A stretch of DNA of 64,000 nt from Aurantimonas sp. HBX-1 (GCF_021391535.1 NZ_CP090066.1:3237501-3301500), one strand, 5' to 3'. Shown: positions 8,934 through 16,885, counted from the stretch's first letter. Notes: a model not told the origin generated them from the letters alone. Program-made: numbers and translations.

Positions 8934-9119
8934 ATGGCAGCTTCGCCCGGGCGACAGCATTTTGTCGACACCAACAACCAAAAGATCATCGTGGTGGTCC
9001 AGATGATCACCCACCTGAAGCAGGCGGGCGCGGAACGGACCGAGGTCTTCTTCGTCGGCGGAAACAGCGTGGTAGTCAAAGGGGCTATCGACGAGGCCTT
9101 CGGGCGCCTCTGGCCATAA
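8934..9119 (+). CDS. Small hypothetical protein (61 residues)
   Basis: The ATG at 8934 has an AAGGA Shine-Dalgarno eight bases upstream. The 61-residue product has the look of a real small beta-rich protein, with FVDTNNQKIIVVV, ITHLKQAGAERTEVFFVGG and SVVVKGAIDEAF. Alternating strand-like segments with a central 'TEVFFVGGNSVVVKG' hairpin recall FlbD-like small proteins, but the resemblance is weak and no function is claimed. It has no signal peptide or membrane segment. The last 35 bases overlap, on the opposite strand, the degraded end of an SDR fossil, so no operon partner is visible. Confidence 0.55.
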   Translation: MAASPGRQHFVDTNNQKIIVVVQMITHLKQAGAERTEVFFVGGNSVVVKGAIDEAFGRLWP

Positions 9120-9239
9120 GTACAGCCCCGCGGGGCGTGGTTCTGCTGCCCCTCGACACTCGGTGCGGTTGCTGCATCCCTTGGGCCACCGGGGGTGGAC
9201 AGAAGCGCGGCGCCATTTTGCTGCTGCCGTAGAGGGCAT

Positions 9240-9582
9240 GGCCCGGCATCGGGAATGCGGTGGTTCTCGAACCCACGAAGATGATCCGGCCGCCATTCCC
9301 GACGTCGCGAGCACCCGGCTGCATGGTGATGATCGCGCCCCTGGAGTTGACCTCGAACGGCCTGTCGAAATCCGCCTCGTCGAAACCAGTGGCGCTACGC
9401 CCGACCAGTTCGATGCCGGCGTAGGCGACCACGATGTCGTGCCGGCCGTACCTTTGCCGCGCGGCGTCAGACAGTTGGTCGATCTCCGCGACCTTCGATA
9501 CCTCAGCGCGAACGGCGATAGTGCTTCCGCCCTCCTCCGTGCCCACCGCCCCGCCGAGCGGTGGGCACGCGTCCGCTTGCAA
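9240..9582 (-). pseudogene. Truncated SDR oxidoreductase fossil
   Basis: A minus-strand frame encodes the middle of a short-chain dehydrogenase: AEVSKVAEIDQLSDAARQRYG, DIVVAYAGIELVG (equivalent of the NNAG strand), a GRIIFVGSRT strand and the catalytic-type HALYGSSK segment. The N-terminal nucleotide-binding TGxxxGxG is absent, and after YGSSKMAPRF the frame turns into unrelated sequence, so both ends are lost. It lies directly downstream of an intact SDR gene on the same strand, separated by a strong hairpin. It is probably the remains of an unrelated SDR rather than a duplicate, since the sequences differ. Confidence 0.75.
9538..9569. terminator. Strong 12-bp hairpin after the SDR gene
   Basis: Perfect 12-bp arms (9538-9549 and 9558-9569, CGTGCCCACCGC and its complement) with an 8-base loop, starting 14 bases past the stop of the minus-strand SDR gene. 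No T-run follows, so a terminator role is likely but not certain; it could also be a recombination scar at the fossil junction. Confidence 0.5.
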
Positions 9583-10344
9583 CTAAAGCTTCATGCCGCC
9601 GGACACCTCGATACGCTGCGCATTGATCCAGTGATTCCCCTCGGAAAGCAGAGACGCGATCATCCGGCCGACATCATCTGGAAGGCCGGGGCGCCCCAGT
9701 GCCGTCATGTCGGATACCATCTTATTGACCGCTGGGTTGTCGCGAACGACGCCGCCGCTGAAATCGGTCTGGATAGCGCCCGGAGCCACTGAATTGACGT
9801 TGATGTTACGCTTGCCGACGTCATGCGCCAGATATCGCGTGAAGACTTCCACAGCGCCCTTGAACACCGCGTAGGCGACGCTGTCCGGATTGACGAAACG
9901 GGTAACGCCCGACGAAACGTTGACGATGCTCCCACCATCGTTGATGAGCGGCAGCAGCTTCTGCGTGAGGAAGAAAACGCCCTTGAAATTGACGTCGTAG
10001 AGCTTGTCCAGCTCCTCGGGCGTCACATCGCCGAACGCCGTGTGGTTGGAAATTCCGGCATTGTTGACGAGGTAGTCGAAGCGTTCCGCCCCCAGCGTGC
10101 TCAGTGCTTCCTGCACCTGATCCACGAATGTATCGAAGGACCCAACTTTGCCGGTGTCGAGCTTGAGCGGCACAGCCTTCGCGCCGGCTTCTCCGACAGC
10201 GGCGACCACCTTGTCCGCCTCGTCAGCGGCCGAGTTGTAGGTGAAAATGCTGTGAACCCCGCGCCGGGCAAGGTTGAGCACTGTGCTACGGCCAAGGCCA
10301 CGGCTACCGCCGGTTACGATCGCGATCCGCTTCATCTCTGTCAT
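9583..10344 (-). CDS. SDR-family oxidoreductase
   Basis: 253 residues, a classical short-chain dehydrogenase. Rossmann motif VTGGSRGLGRS (residues 10-20), LVNNAG in the fourth strand, a catalytic serine in NVSSGVTRF, the YxxxK pair in YAVFKGA, and the PGAIQTDF loop. It should reduce a carbonyl or oxidise an alcohol with NAD(P)H; the substrate is unknown. The ATG at 10344 has a GAAGGAG Shine-Dalgarno seven bases upstream, and that Shine-Dalgarno lies in the stem of a leader hairpin. It is divergent from a LysR gene 89 bases away, the usual arrangement of a LysR activator and its target. Confidence 0.93.
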   Translation of the reverse strand: MTEMKRIAIVTGGSRGLGRSTVLNLARRGVHSIFTYNSAADEADKVVAAVGEAGAKAVPLKLDTGKVGSFDTFVDQVQEALSTLGAERFDYLVNNAGISNHTAFGDVTPEELDKLYDVNFKGVFFLTQKLLPLINDGGSIVNVSSGVTRFVNPDSVAYAVFKGAVEVFTRYLAHDVGKRNINVNSVAPGAIQTDFSGGVVRDNPAVNKMVSDMTALGRPGLPDDVGRMIASLLSEGNHWINAQRIEVSGGMKL

Positions 10345-10348
10345 GATT

Positions 10349-10369
10349 GATCTCCTTCACGCGGAGATC
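10349..10369 (-). promoter_or_regulatory. Leader hairpin that pairs the Shine-Dalgarno of the SDR gene
   Basis: On the minus strand GATCTCC, a 7-base loop, then GGAGATC form a perfect 7-bp stem. The GGAG of the ribosome-binding site is in the 3' arm, four bases before the start codon region. The hairpin could lower translation; as DNA the same repeat could also be a protein site. Confidence 0.45.
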
Positions 10370-10433
10370 TAAGCGCCCCAATTGCGATAGATAAGGTGGT
10401 AATCACATTACATGCTGTACGGATACTTGAACA

Positions 10434-11333
10434 ATGGTTGCTGACTTATCGGCTGCACGCGCCTTCGTGGCAGTCGCGACGGCGGGCGGATTTCGCGATG
10501 CGGCTCATGCGACCGGCATCAGTGCGTCCAGTCTCAGCGGGGCCGTGAAGCGGCTGGAAAGCCAACTGGGGCTCCGTCTTCTCAATCGGACAACCCGAAG
10601 CGTCGTCCCCACCGAGGCGGGCGCCCACCTACTCGAGCGGTTACAGATTGCGATGGCCGACGTTGAGGCGGCGCTTGAGCGCGCCAACGACTATCGCGAA
10701 ACGCCCAACGGCACGATCCGTCTTAACGTGCCTATCAATGCCGCACGCCTCGTGCTGCCGCGAATTCTACCCGGCTTCATGGCCGCCTTCCCGAACGTTC
10801 GCGTCGAGGTCACGGTTGAGCACGGCGTCGTGGATATCCTCGCCGCCGGCTGCGACGCCGGCATTCGCTACGACGAGCGGCTGACCAAGAATATGGTTGC
10901 GGTGCCGATCGGGCCAAAGAGCCAACGCTTCGCGACCGCTGCCTCGCCTGCCTATCTCGCCCGGCACGGCCGCCCGGCGCATCCTCGTGATCTTCTCCAC
11001 CACGCTTGCCTACCGGGCAAATCCGGCAGCGGCGCAATCGCACCGTGGGAATTCGAGCGTGACGGTGAAATCGTCCGTATCGAGCCCCCGGGAACCTTGG
11101 TGGTTGATGTGAACGCAATGGACCTCGCTGTTTCCGCTGCGATCGACGGATGCGGCATGGTGCAGCTCTTCGAAGAGTGGTTGAGACCGGCGCTTGACAG
11201 CGGCGCGCTGCAGCCGGTGCTGGAGCCTTGGTGGCACAGCTTCAGCGGACCATTCCTTTACTATTACGGGCGAGACCATGTGCCTGCGCCGCTAGGCGCG
11301 TTCATCGGTTATGTGCAGGAGAACCGCTGGTAA
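10434..11333 (+). CDS. LysR-family transcriptional regulator
   Basis: 299 residues. N-terminal winged helix-turn-helix: AFVAVATAGGFRDAAHATGISASSLSGAVKRLESQLGLRLLNRTTRSVVPTEAG in pieces across residues 9-63, followed by a substrate-binding domain with the segment MDLAVSAAIDGCGMVQLFEEW typical of the AaeR/DmlR-like group. Divergent from the SDR gene (89 bases apart), so that gene is its likely target. The inducer is not predictable. Confidence 0.93.
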   Translation: MVADLSAARAFVAVATAGGFRDAAHATGISASSLSGAVKRLESQLGLRLLNRTTRSVVPTEAGAHLLERLQIAMADVEAALERANDYRETPNGTIRLNVPINAARLVLPRILPGFMAAFPNVRVEVTVEHGVVDILAAGCDAGIRYDERLTKNMVAVPIGPKSQRFATAASPAYLARHGRPAHPRDLLHHACLPGKSGSGAIAPWEFERDGEIVRIEPPGTLVVDVNAMDLAVSAAIDGCGMVQLFEEWLRPALDSGALQPVLEPWWHSFSGPFLYYYGRDHVPAPLGAFIGYVQENRW

Positions 11334-11463
11334 GCCGGTTTCTGAAACCATCATTGGGTCGGACAAGTAACAGTTTGCCACCGGCGGGCAGCGGGAGCGG
11401 GGTCCCTCGGACCGCGCAGGCTGTTCCTATCGCGCAAACGGAGTTGATCCCGGCAAAGTCACG

Positions 11464-11481
11464 TTGTACCGTTCGGTACAA
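11464..11481. promoter_or_regulatory. 18-bp palindromic operator before the NTF2-TetR pair
   Basis: TTGTACCG TT CGGTACAA: two perfect 8-bp arms around a 2-base centre, ending 20 bp before the ATG of the NTF2-like gene. The operon's second gene encodes a TetR protein, which is the most likely ligand-responsive binder. Confidence 0.7.
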
Positions 11482-11501
11482 TCACGCTTGCAGGTGCAGC
11501 C

Positions 11502-11966
11502 ATGTCTCGACCGCCATTGCCCCCTTTCACACCTGAAACAGCGGCACAGAAGGCTCGCATGGCCGAGGATGCCTGGAACAGCCGCGATCCGGAGAAGGTG
11601 TCATTGGCCTACACGGTCGATAGCGTGTGGCGGAACAGGGGTGAGTTCCTCACCGGCCGCGATGCGATCGTTGCTTTCTTGACGCGCAAGTGGACAAAGG
11701 AACTGGACTACCGGCTCATCAAGGAAGTGTGGGCGCACGACGGCAACAGGATCGCCGTGCGGTTCGCCTATGAATGGCGAGACGACAGCGGCAACTGGTT
11801 CCGATCCTACGGAAACGAGAACTGGGAGTTCGACGACGCCGGGCTGATGGCCCGCCGTGTTGCCTCGATCAACGATCGTCCGATTGCGGAGGACGAACGC
11901 AAGTTCCATTGGCCGCTTGGGCGTCGTCCAGACGGTCATCCCTCCCTCAGCGATCTTGACCTCTGA
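11502..11966 (+). CDS. NTF2/SnoaL-like protein, DUF1348 family
   Basis: 154 residues. The cone-shaped NTF2-like fold is suggested by [33 protein letters not shown] and [21 protein letters not shown], and the ending [21 protein letters not shown] is characteristic of DUF1348 proteins. No enzyme activity is established for this group; small-molecule binding is the usual guess. It is followed by a TetR gene whose start overlaps this stop, and preceded by a perfect palindrome, so the two form a self-regulated two-gene operon. Confidence 0.87.
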   Translation: MSRPPLPPFTPETAAQKARMAEDAWNSRDPEKVSLAYTVDSVWRNRGEFLTGRDAIVAFLTRKWTKELDYRLIKEVWAHDGNRIAVRFAYEWRDDSGNWFRSYGNENWEFDDAGLMARRVASINDRPIAEDERKFHWPLGRRPDGHPSLSDLDL

Positions 11967-12547
11967 AGGCGAAACGGGTCCTGACCGACCGCGCCGACGC
12001 CCTGCCAGCACTGGCAGAGGCGTTCCGCGAACACGGCTTCGAGGGAGCGAGCCTGTCGATGCTCTCGCAGGCGACCGGTCTGGGCAAGGGCAGCCTCTAC
12101 AACTTCTTCCCCGGCGGGAAGGAGGAGATGATGGATGCCGTTCTTGCTGACATAGACCGATGGTTCGTCATGACGATCTTCACGCCATTGGAGCAGGCCC
12201 GTGACCCGGCCGCGGCGATCAGGGCCATGACCGCAGAGGTGACGGTCTATTTTCGATCCGGAGGCAGAGTATGCCTGGTAGGCTGGATCGGTCTCGGCTC
12301 CTCTGGTGATGCCTTCGCGGCCAGGGTGAAGACCTACTTTGCCCGCTGGATCTCGGCACTGGCCCGGTGCGTCCAGTCCGGCGGGGTTCCCTCTCTGCTG
12401 GCCGTGCAGCTCGCAGAGGAAACGGTGTCCGGCATCCAGGGCGCCATCGTTCTGGCGCGGGCACTGGGGGACGAAGCTCTCTTCAAGCGGATCGTCCGTC
12501 GTCACGAAGCGGCCCTGCTTGACGCCTTAGCGCGGCACAACTGCTGA
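11963..12547 (+). CDS. TetR-family regulator, apparent CTG start
   Basis: From 11963 the frame encodes 194 residues, a normal TetR length: [20 protein letters not shown], then the helix-turn-helix [20 protein letters not shown] and [14 protein letters not shown]. An in-frame stop lies at 11957 and there is no ATG, GTG or TTG until ATG 12059, which would cut away the first helices of the DNA-binding domain. The only codons that keep the domain are CTGs, the first overlapping the NTF2 stop as CTGA, just where an ATGA coupling would be expected. So either a rare CTG start is used through coupling, or an ATG has mutated. The HTH itself is intact. Confidence 0.72.
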   Translation: MKAKRVLTDRADALPALAEAFREHGFEGASLSMLSQATGLGKGSLYNFFPGGKEEMMDAVLADIDRWFVMTIFTPLEQARDPAAAIRAMTAEVTVYFRSGGRVCLVGWIGLGSSGDAFAARVKTYFARWISALARCVQSGGVPSLLAVQLAEETVSGIQGAIVLARALGDEALFKRIVRRHEAALLDALARHNC

Positions 12548-12684
12548 CCTGCATCGTACAATTCACCGGCACAAGATCCTCCACAACCGCTCAAACCGGC
12601 CGCTGCGTTTTCTGCCGCCTCTACCGATGGGAATTTCCAGATCACCAATCGGCGATAGGTTTCCCTGGGGCGGAGAAGTCGGAC

Positions 12685-13815
12685 TTACGCCTGGGGCGCT
12701 GCGCTTTGGAAGAAGTCGATCAGCCCGAAAGGAGCTCGGTCGTCCAAGCAGAGCGCCAGAATCTCATGCGAAACCGCGGCGGCAGCCTCCGCACGTGTGA
12801 ACATGACAGCTTCGAAGGCCGCGAGCGCCGCCTCGACCGAGTCCGGGTGCGCCACCAAGGCGGCCGCGAGCTCGGCACCGTCGAACAGCGCCATGTTCGC
12901 GCCCTCGCCGGCCGGTGGTGCGAGATGGGCGGCGTCGCCGATCAGCGTCACGCCGGGCACACGGGCCCACCGATGTCCCGTAGGCAGCGCGTGGAGGGGC
13001 CGCAGCACCGGCGGCGTGTCCGCAGCGGTGATGAGGCTTCTGAGTTCCGGGGCCCAACCCTGGAACTCCGCGGCAATCCGCTCCTTGGCGATTGAAGGCT
13101 CGGCAAACTCGATCCCCTCGAACCAATCGAGCGGACGGGTCAGCGCGATATAGGCATGAAGGACGGCGTCGGCCTCGCGATGGACGAGGATGCCTCGACC
13201 CGGCGTGAGCGCAAACATGGCACCCGGCCCCGCCATTTCGGCCGTTGCGGGATGGCGCAAATCAACGTCGAAGAGCCACGTTTCGACGAATGACGTGCCG
13301 AGATAAGTCGGCATCGCATCCGAGAGCAGAGAGCGGACCTTGGACCATGCGCCATCTGCGCCGACGAGCAAATCGCTTGTGACGGTCGGTCCGTCCTCGA
13401 ATGTCAGAGCGTGCTGCCCGCCACCGAGTGAAGCAACGGCAGTGAGCTTGCGTCCCCATTGGACCATCCCCTCAGGCAAGGATTCGAGGAGTATGCGACG
13501 CAACTCGCCGCGAAGCACCTCCGGGCGGCCACCGGAACCGTCATCGCCCTGCTCGAACAACAGCACGCCCTGATCATCGACGAGGCGCGTCGCCTGACCG
13601 CCTTCATGGATGATCGACTGAAAAGCTTCGTTCAGACCCGCGGCAGCGAGCGCGGCCTGGCCGTCCTCAACGTGGATGTCGAGTTGGCCGCCCTGCTTTC
13701 GAGCGTCGGCAGCGGGATCGGCTTCAAAGACCGTTGCCTGGATACCATGGAGGTAAAGAATGCGCGCCAGAACCAGTCCACCAAGGCCCGCGCCAATGAT
13801 CGCAACAGAGGTCAT
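12685..13815 (-). CDS. FAD-dependent monooxygenase related to tetracycline destructases (TetX-like)
   Basis: 376 residues of the group-A flavoprotein monooxygenase type. FAD-binding GAGLGGLVLARIL (residues 8-20), a first-strand acidic residue in VFEADPAAD, the DG motif in LLVGADGAWSKVR (about 150-162) and the GD motif GDAAHLAPPAGEGANMAL (293-310). Length and these motifs fit the TetX-like subgroup, which hydroxylates planar or aromatic substrates; whether tetracycline is one cannot be told. A GGGAG Shine-Dalgarno lies seven bases before ATG 13815. It is divergent from a TetR gene with two copies of one operator between them, which strongly suggests ligand-induced control. Confidence 0.88.
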   Translation of the reverse strand: MTSVAIIGAGLGGLVLARILYLHGIQATVFEADPAADARKQGGQLDIHVEDGQAALAAAGLNEAFQSIIHEGGQATRLVDDQGVLLFEQGDDGSGGRPEVLRGELRRILLESLPEGMVQWGRKLTAVASLGGGQHALTFEDGPTVTSDLLVGADGAWSKVRSLLSDAMPTYLGTSFVETWLFDVDLRHPATAEMAGPGAMFALTPGRGILVHREADAVLHAYIALTRPLDWFEGIEFAEPSIAKERIAAEFQGWAPELRSLITAADTPPVLRPLHALPTGHRWARVPGVTLIGDAAHLAPPAGEGANMALFDGAELAAALVAHPDSVEAALAAFEAVMFTRAEAAAAVSHEILALCLDDRAPFGLIDFFQSAAPQA

Positions 13816-13834
13816 GCTTTAACTCCCAGCCGTC

Positions 13835-13849
13835 TGGAACGACGTTCCA
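13835..13849. promoter_or_regulatory. Operator copy 1 of the monooxygenase/TetR pair
   Basis: TGGAACGACGTTCCA, a perfect 15-bp palindrome apart from its central base, 20 bp before the monooxygenase start. The same sequence with one central change recurs 28 bp away. Confidence 0.75.
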
Positions 13850-13862
13850 CTCACATTGTTAT

Positions 13863-13877
13863 TGGAACGCCGTTCCA
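13863..13877. promoter_or_regulatory. Operator copy 2 of the monooxygenase/TetR pair
   Basis: TGGAACGCCGTTCCA, differing from copy 1 only in the centre (GCC instead of GAC). It ends 19 bp before the TetR start. Centre-to-centre spacing of 28 bp puts the two sites a little under three DNA turns apart. Confidence 0.75.
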
Positions 13878-13895
13878 GATATGTCAAGGAGGCAC

Positions 13896-14564
13896 ATGGC
13901 TGATCGTACGCAAAGACCGAAGCATGGCAGCGCTCTGTCCAAGGACAGGATCGTGCAGGCCGCGATTGGCATTCTCGATAGCGAGGGCGCTGCTGGGCTC
14001 ACCTTCCGTGCACTGGCCGGGCGCTTGAAGACGGGCAGCGGCGCCATCTACTGGCATGTCGCCGACAAGGACGAACTGCTGGCAGCGGCCACCGATTACG
14101 TCATCGCCAAGTTCGAGCCGCAGGACGTCGGAAAACTTTCTCCCCAAGAGGCAATCCGCTCCCTCGCCCTGGGGGTATTCGATGCGATCGACAGCCATCC
14201 CTGGGTAGGAGCGCAGCTATCGAACGATCCGTTTCAGTATGCGGTTTTGCGAATCCTCGAGGGGCTCGGTGCGCAGGTCGCCGCGTTCGGCGTTCCTGAG
14301 CAAGGACGCTTCGACGCCGCGACGGCCTTGCTGAGCTTCATGCTTGGTCTTGCCGCGCAGTATGCAGTGGCCTCCCGTCATTTTCGGGACGGAAGAGATC
14401 GAACGAGTGCCCTGAAAATCGTGGCGGCCAAATGGATGGAGCTGGACCCTGAGCGGCACCCATTCATCCATCAAATCGCACCGCTCCTTCCTGTACACGA
14501 CGACCGCGAGCAGTTCGTCGCAGGTATCGACCTCATCCTCGCCGGGATCGACACAAAGCGCTGA
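13896..14564 (+). CDS. TetR-family repressor with TetR-type C-terminal domain
   Basis: 222 residues. Helix-turn-helix: IVQAAIGILDSEGAAGLTFRALAGRLKTGSG followed by AIYWHVADKDELLAAA, which is the sequence style of classical TetR and its close relatives rather than the AcrR group. The ATG at 13896 is preceded by AAGGAGG four bases upstream; the ATG at 13881 lies next to the operator and lacks such a site, so the later start is chosen. Divergent from the TetX-like monooxygenase with two identical-type palindromes between. The likely inducer is the monooxygenase substrate. Confidence 0.92.
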   Translation: MADRTQRPKHGSALSKDRIVQAAIGILDSEGAAGLTFRALAGRLKTGSGAIYWHVADKDELLAAATDYVIAKFEPQDVGKLSPQEAIRSLALGVFDAIDSHPWVGAQLSNDPFQYAVLRILEGLGAQVAAFGVPEQGRFDAATALLSFMLGLAAQYAVASRHFRDGRDRTSALKIVAAKWMELDPERHPFIHQIAPLLPVHDDREQFVAGIDLILAGIDTKR

Positions 14565-14603
14565 CCGGGCCGGAACGAAACCACACCGTTCAGCCCCCAC
14601 GTC

Positions 14604-14819
14604 TCAGCCCCAACTCGGGGCCTTCAGCAAGGTGGCGTTCGCCGGGAAGAGGTGCATCATGCCGTGCCAGACGCGAAGGTTGCACGCCCACCCGGCCCGC
14701 TCCACGCAGTCATCGTACCGCCTCGCATCCTCCAGCAGCACATCCCGTCCCCGACATAGGTGCGGATCGGCCAGAGGCCAGGAAAAGTCGCCCGACCCGG
14801 CACTCACCATCCAGGTCAT
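14604..14819 (-). pseudogene. C-terminal remnant of an alpha/beta hydrolase (HSL-type esterase)
   Basis: A 71-codon minus frame reads LLEDARRYDDCVERAGWACNL and RVWHGMMHLF, matching the last helix-strand-histidine segment of hormone-sensitive-lipase-type esterases (consensus D-A-x-R ... G-M-x-H-x-F). Everything upstream of this segment, including the nucleophile elbow, is missing, so it cannot be active. The remaining flanks, 14565-14603 and 14820-14951, hold nothing recognisable. Confidence 0.65.
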
Positions 14820-14951
14820 CGCAGGTGCCCGATGTTTGGTCGCTCTGACCTCGCGGGCCCCGCAAGGTACCCGCTCGGAGATAAAAGGGCCCCGGCAGGA
14901 GAGGCAGTGCCTCCGATCTGCCAGGGGTCCAGGAGCGGATAGAATTGGCGG

Positions 14952-15704
14952 CTACTTGAGAAACGGGTTGATCGCGGCCAGGGTATCGTCGAAGCGGCCC
15001 TCGGCCTCGGCGTTGCGCATGAAGTCGACGCCTTCCACCAGGATCTCGCGCGGCGTGGGCGTCTGCTGGAAACGCGCCATGGCCTGATCGGCGAAGGCGT
15101 CGAGCGGCATGAAGCGTTCGTTGTCCTGCTGGCCGGGGGTCAGGCTCGTGCGCACCGCGGGCGGCACCAGTTCGATCACCTCGACCTTGCCTTTCAGCAC
15201 GGCGCGCAGCGATTCGGTGTAGTTGTGAATCGCAGCCTTGATCGCCGAATAGGTCGGCGCGATCACCAACGGCACAAAGGCCAGGCCCGAGCTGACATTG
15301 ACGATCACCGCATCAGGCTGGCGGACCAGATGCTCGATCAGCGCATTGGTCAACCGAATGGGGCCGAGCAGATTGCTGGTGACCGAGGCTTCGGCGTCGC
15401 CCAGATCGCGGAATGTGTCGAGCGCCCCTTCCATGCGCATGATGCCGGCGCTGTTGAACAGCACGTTGACCTTGGGAAAATCGGTGACGAGCTTCTCGGT
15501 GAAAGCCGCGATGCTGGTGGGGTCGTTCTGATCGAACGTCAGCGCGTGGATGTTCGGCCGGTTACCGATTGCTTTGTCGAGCGTCTCCATCCGCCGGCCC
15601 GCGATGATCACGGTGTTGCCGAGGTCGTGAAAGCGGTGCGCAAGCGCCTCGCCGATCCCCGTGCCGCCGCCGGTGATGAGGATCGTGTTGCCTGTCGTCT
15701 TCAT
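14952..15704 (-). CDS. SDR-family oxidoreductase
   Basis: 250 residues from ATG 15704 (MKTTGNTILITGGGTGIGEA). TGGGTGIG is the dinucleotide-binding loop, LFNSAGIM replaces the usual NNAG, NVSSGLAF has the catalytic serine and YSAIKAA the Tyr and Lys. It is closest in style to DltE/YdfG-type SDRs that reduce small aldehydes or ketones; the true substrate is unknown. The frame is open upstream to 15953, but only 15704 gives a normal SDR start. It is the last gene of a four-gene run (NmrA-like, DUF1857, OYE, SDR) on one strand. Confidence 0.92.
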   Translation of the reverse strand: MKTTGNTILITGGGTGIGEALAHRFHDLGNTVIIAGRRMETLDKAIGNRPNIHALTFDQNDPTSIAAFTEKLVTDFPKVNVLFNSAGIMRMEGALDTFRDLGDAEASVTSNLLGPIRLTNALIEHLVRQPDAVIVNVSSGLAFVPLVIAPTYSAIKAAIHNYTESLRAVLKGKVEVIELVPPAVRTSLTPGQQDNERFMPLDAFADQAMARFQQTPTPREILVEGVDFMRNAEAEGRFDDTLAAINPFLK

Positions 15705-15777
15705 GGGATAAGTCCTTGTTGGGCTGGCGGCTGGACGAGCCGGGCTCGTGCCAGCCGCCGCGGTGATGCGTCCGGGG

Positions 15778-16845
15778 TCAGGCGCGCTCGAGAACGGGGT
15801 AGTCGGTGTAGCCTTCGGCTCCGCCGCCGGCGTAGAAAAGGTCCTTGCGCACCTCGTTGAACGGGGCGTCTGTTCGCAAACGATGCACAAGGTCGGGGTT
15901 GGCCAGCGCCATGGTGCCCAAGGACTCCATGTCGGCGATTCCTGCCGCGACATCGGTCCCGACCTGCTCGCGGGTACGGCCCGGCCGGTTGACGATCAGC
16001 ACGCCGCTAAACGCCCTGCGGATGTCGGAGAGGAGCGCCTCATTGCCGATGTGCAGCACGTGCAGGTAGGCAATGCCGATCTTGTCGAACTCCGCCGCCA
16101 GATACCGGTACAGATCGTCGTTGGCGTTCCCTTCGACGATGCCGCCGGTCGGAAGGCCGGGGGACAGGCGGATCGCCGTCTTCTCCGGCCCGATGGCAGC
16201 GGCGATCGCCTGCACGACCTCGATCGCGAACCGAGCGCGGTTCTCCAGCGCACCGCCATATTCGTCGGTTCGCTCATTGGCATTCGGCGCCAGGAACTGG
16301 TGCACCAGATAGCCGTTCGCGCCGTGGACCTCGACGCCGTCGGCACCGGCTTCGATCGCCCGCGTGGCGCCATAGGCATAGTCGGCGACGGTCTGCCGAA
16401 CCTCTTCGGTGGTCAGCGCGCGGGGCTCCGGAACCGGCAACATGCCGTTGCCGGTGAACATTTCTTCACCCGGGGCGATCGCCGACGGAGCGACCGGCTG
16501 GCGATGATGTGCGGTGTTATCCGGATGGGACCTGCGGCCGACATGCATGAGCTGGACGAACAGCCTGCCCCCGGCCGCATGGACGGCGTCGGTTACCTTG
16601 CGCCATCCGGCGACATGGTCGTCGGTATAGATTCCCGGCGTGTTCGGATAGCCCTGCCCGTCCGCGGACGGCTGAGTTCCTTCGGTGACCAGCAGGCCGA
16701 TCGTCGCGCGTTGCGAATAATATTCGGGGGCGAGGTCGCCGGGGGTGCCGTCGGGCCTGGCCCGGCTGCGGGTCATCGGCGCCATGGCAAGGCGATGCGG
16801 CAGTTGCAGATTGCCGAGTTTGATGGGGGACCAGAGATCGGTCAT
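15778..16845 (-). CDS. Old Yellow Enzyme-family alkene reductase
   Basis: 355 residues, an FMN-dependent TIM-barrel enzyme of the NemA/xenobiotic reductase type. Visible marks: LAMAPMTRSRA near the start, VQLMHVGRRSHP, the substrate-binding His/Asn pair in EVHGANGYLVHQF with the following YGG, and the phosphate-binding end ESLGTMALANPDLVHRL. It reduces activated carbon-carbon double bonds (enones, maleimides, nitro compounds) with NADPH. Inside the four-gene run it sits 40 bases after the DUF1857 gene and 73 bases before the SDR, so co-transcription is likely. Confidence 0.94.
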   Translation of the reverse strand: MTDLWSPIKLGNLQLPHRLAMAPMTRSRARPDGTPGDLAPEYYSQRATIGLLVTEGTQPSADGQGYPNTPGIYTDDHVAGWRKVTDAVHAAGGRLFVQLMHVGRRSHPDNTAHHRQPVAPSAIAPGEEMFTGNGMLPVPEPRALTTEEVRQTVADYAYGATRAIEAGADGVEVHGANGYLVHQFLAPNANERTDEYGGALENRARFAIEVVQAIAAAIGPEKTAIRLSPGLPTGGIVEGNANDDLYRYLAAEFDKIGIAYLHVLHIGNEALLSDIRRAFSGVLIVNRPGRTREQVGTDVAAGIADMESLGTMALANPDLVHRLRTDAPFNEVRKDLFYAGGGAEGYTDYPVLERA

Positions 16846-16885
16846 GGGAGTTCTCCTGAACTGGGGGATGCAGTGGGCGCGCGGA

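Noticed and set aside
12059..12547. ATG 12059 as the TetR start
   Set aside because: It would remove the first half of the helix-turn-helix, while the complete domain is encoded just upstream in the same frame.
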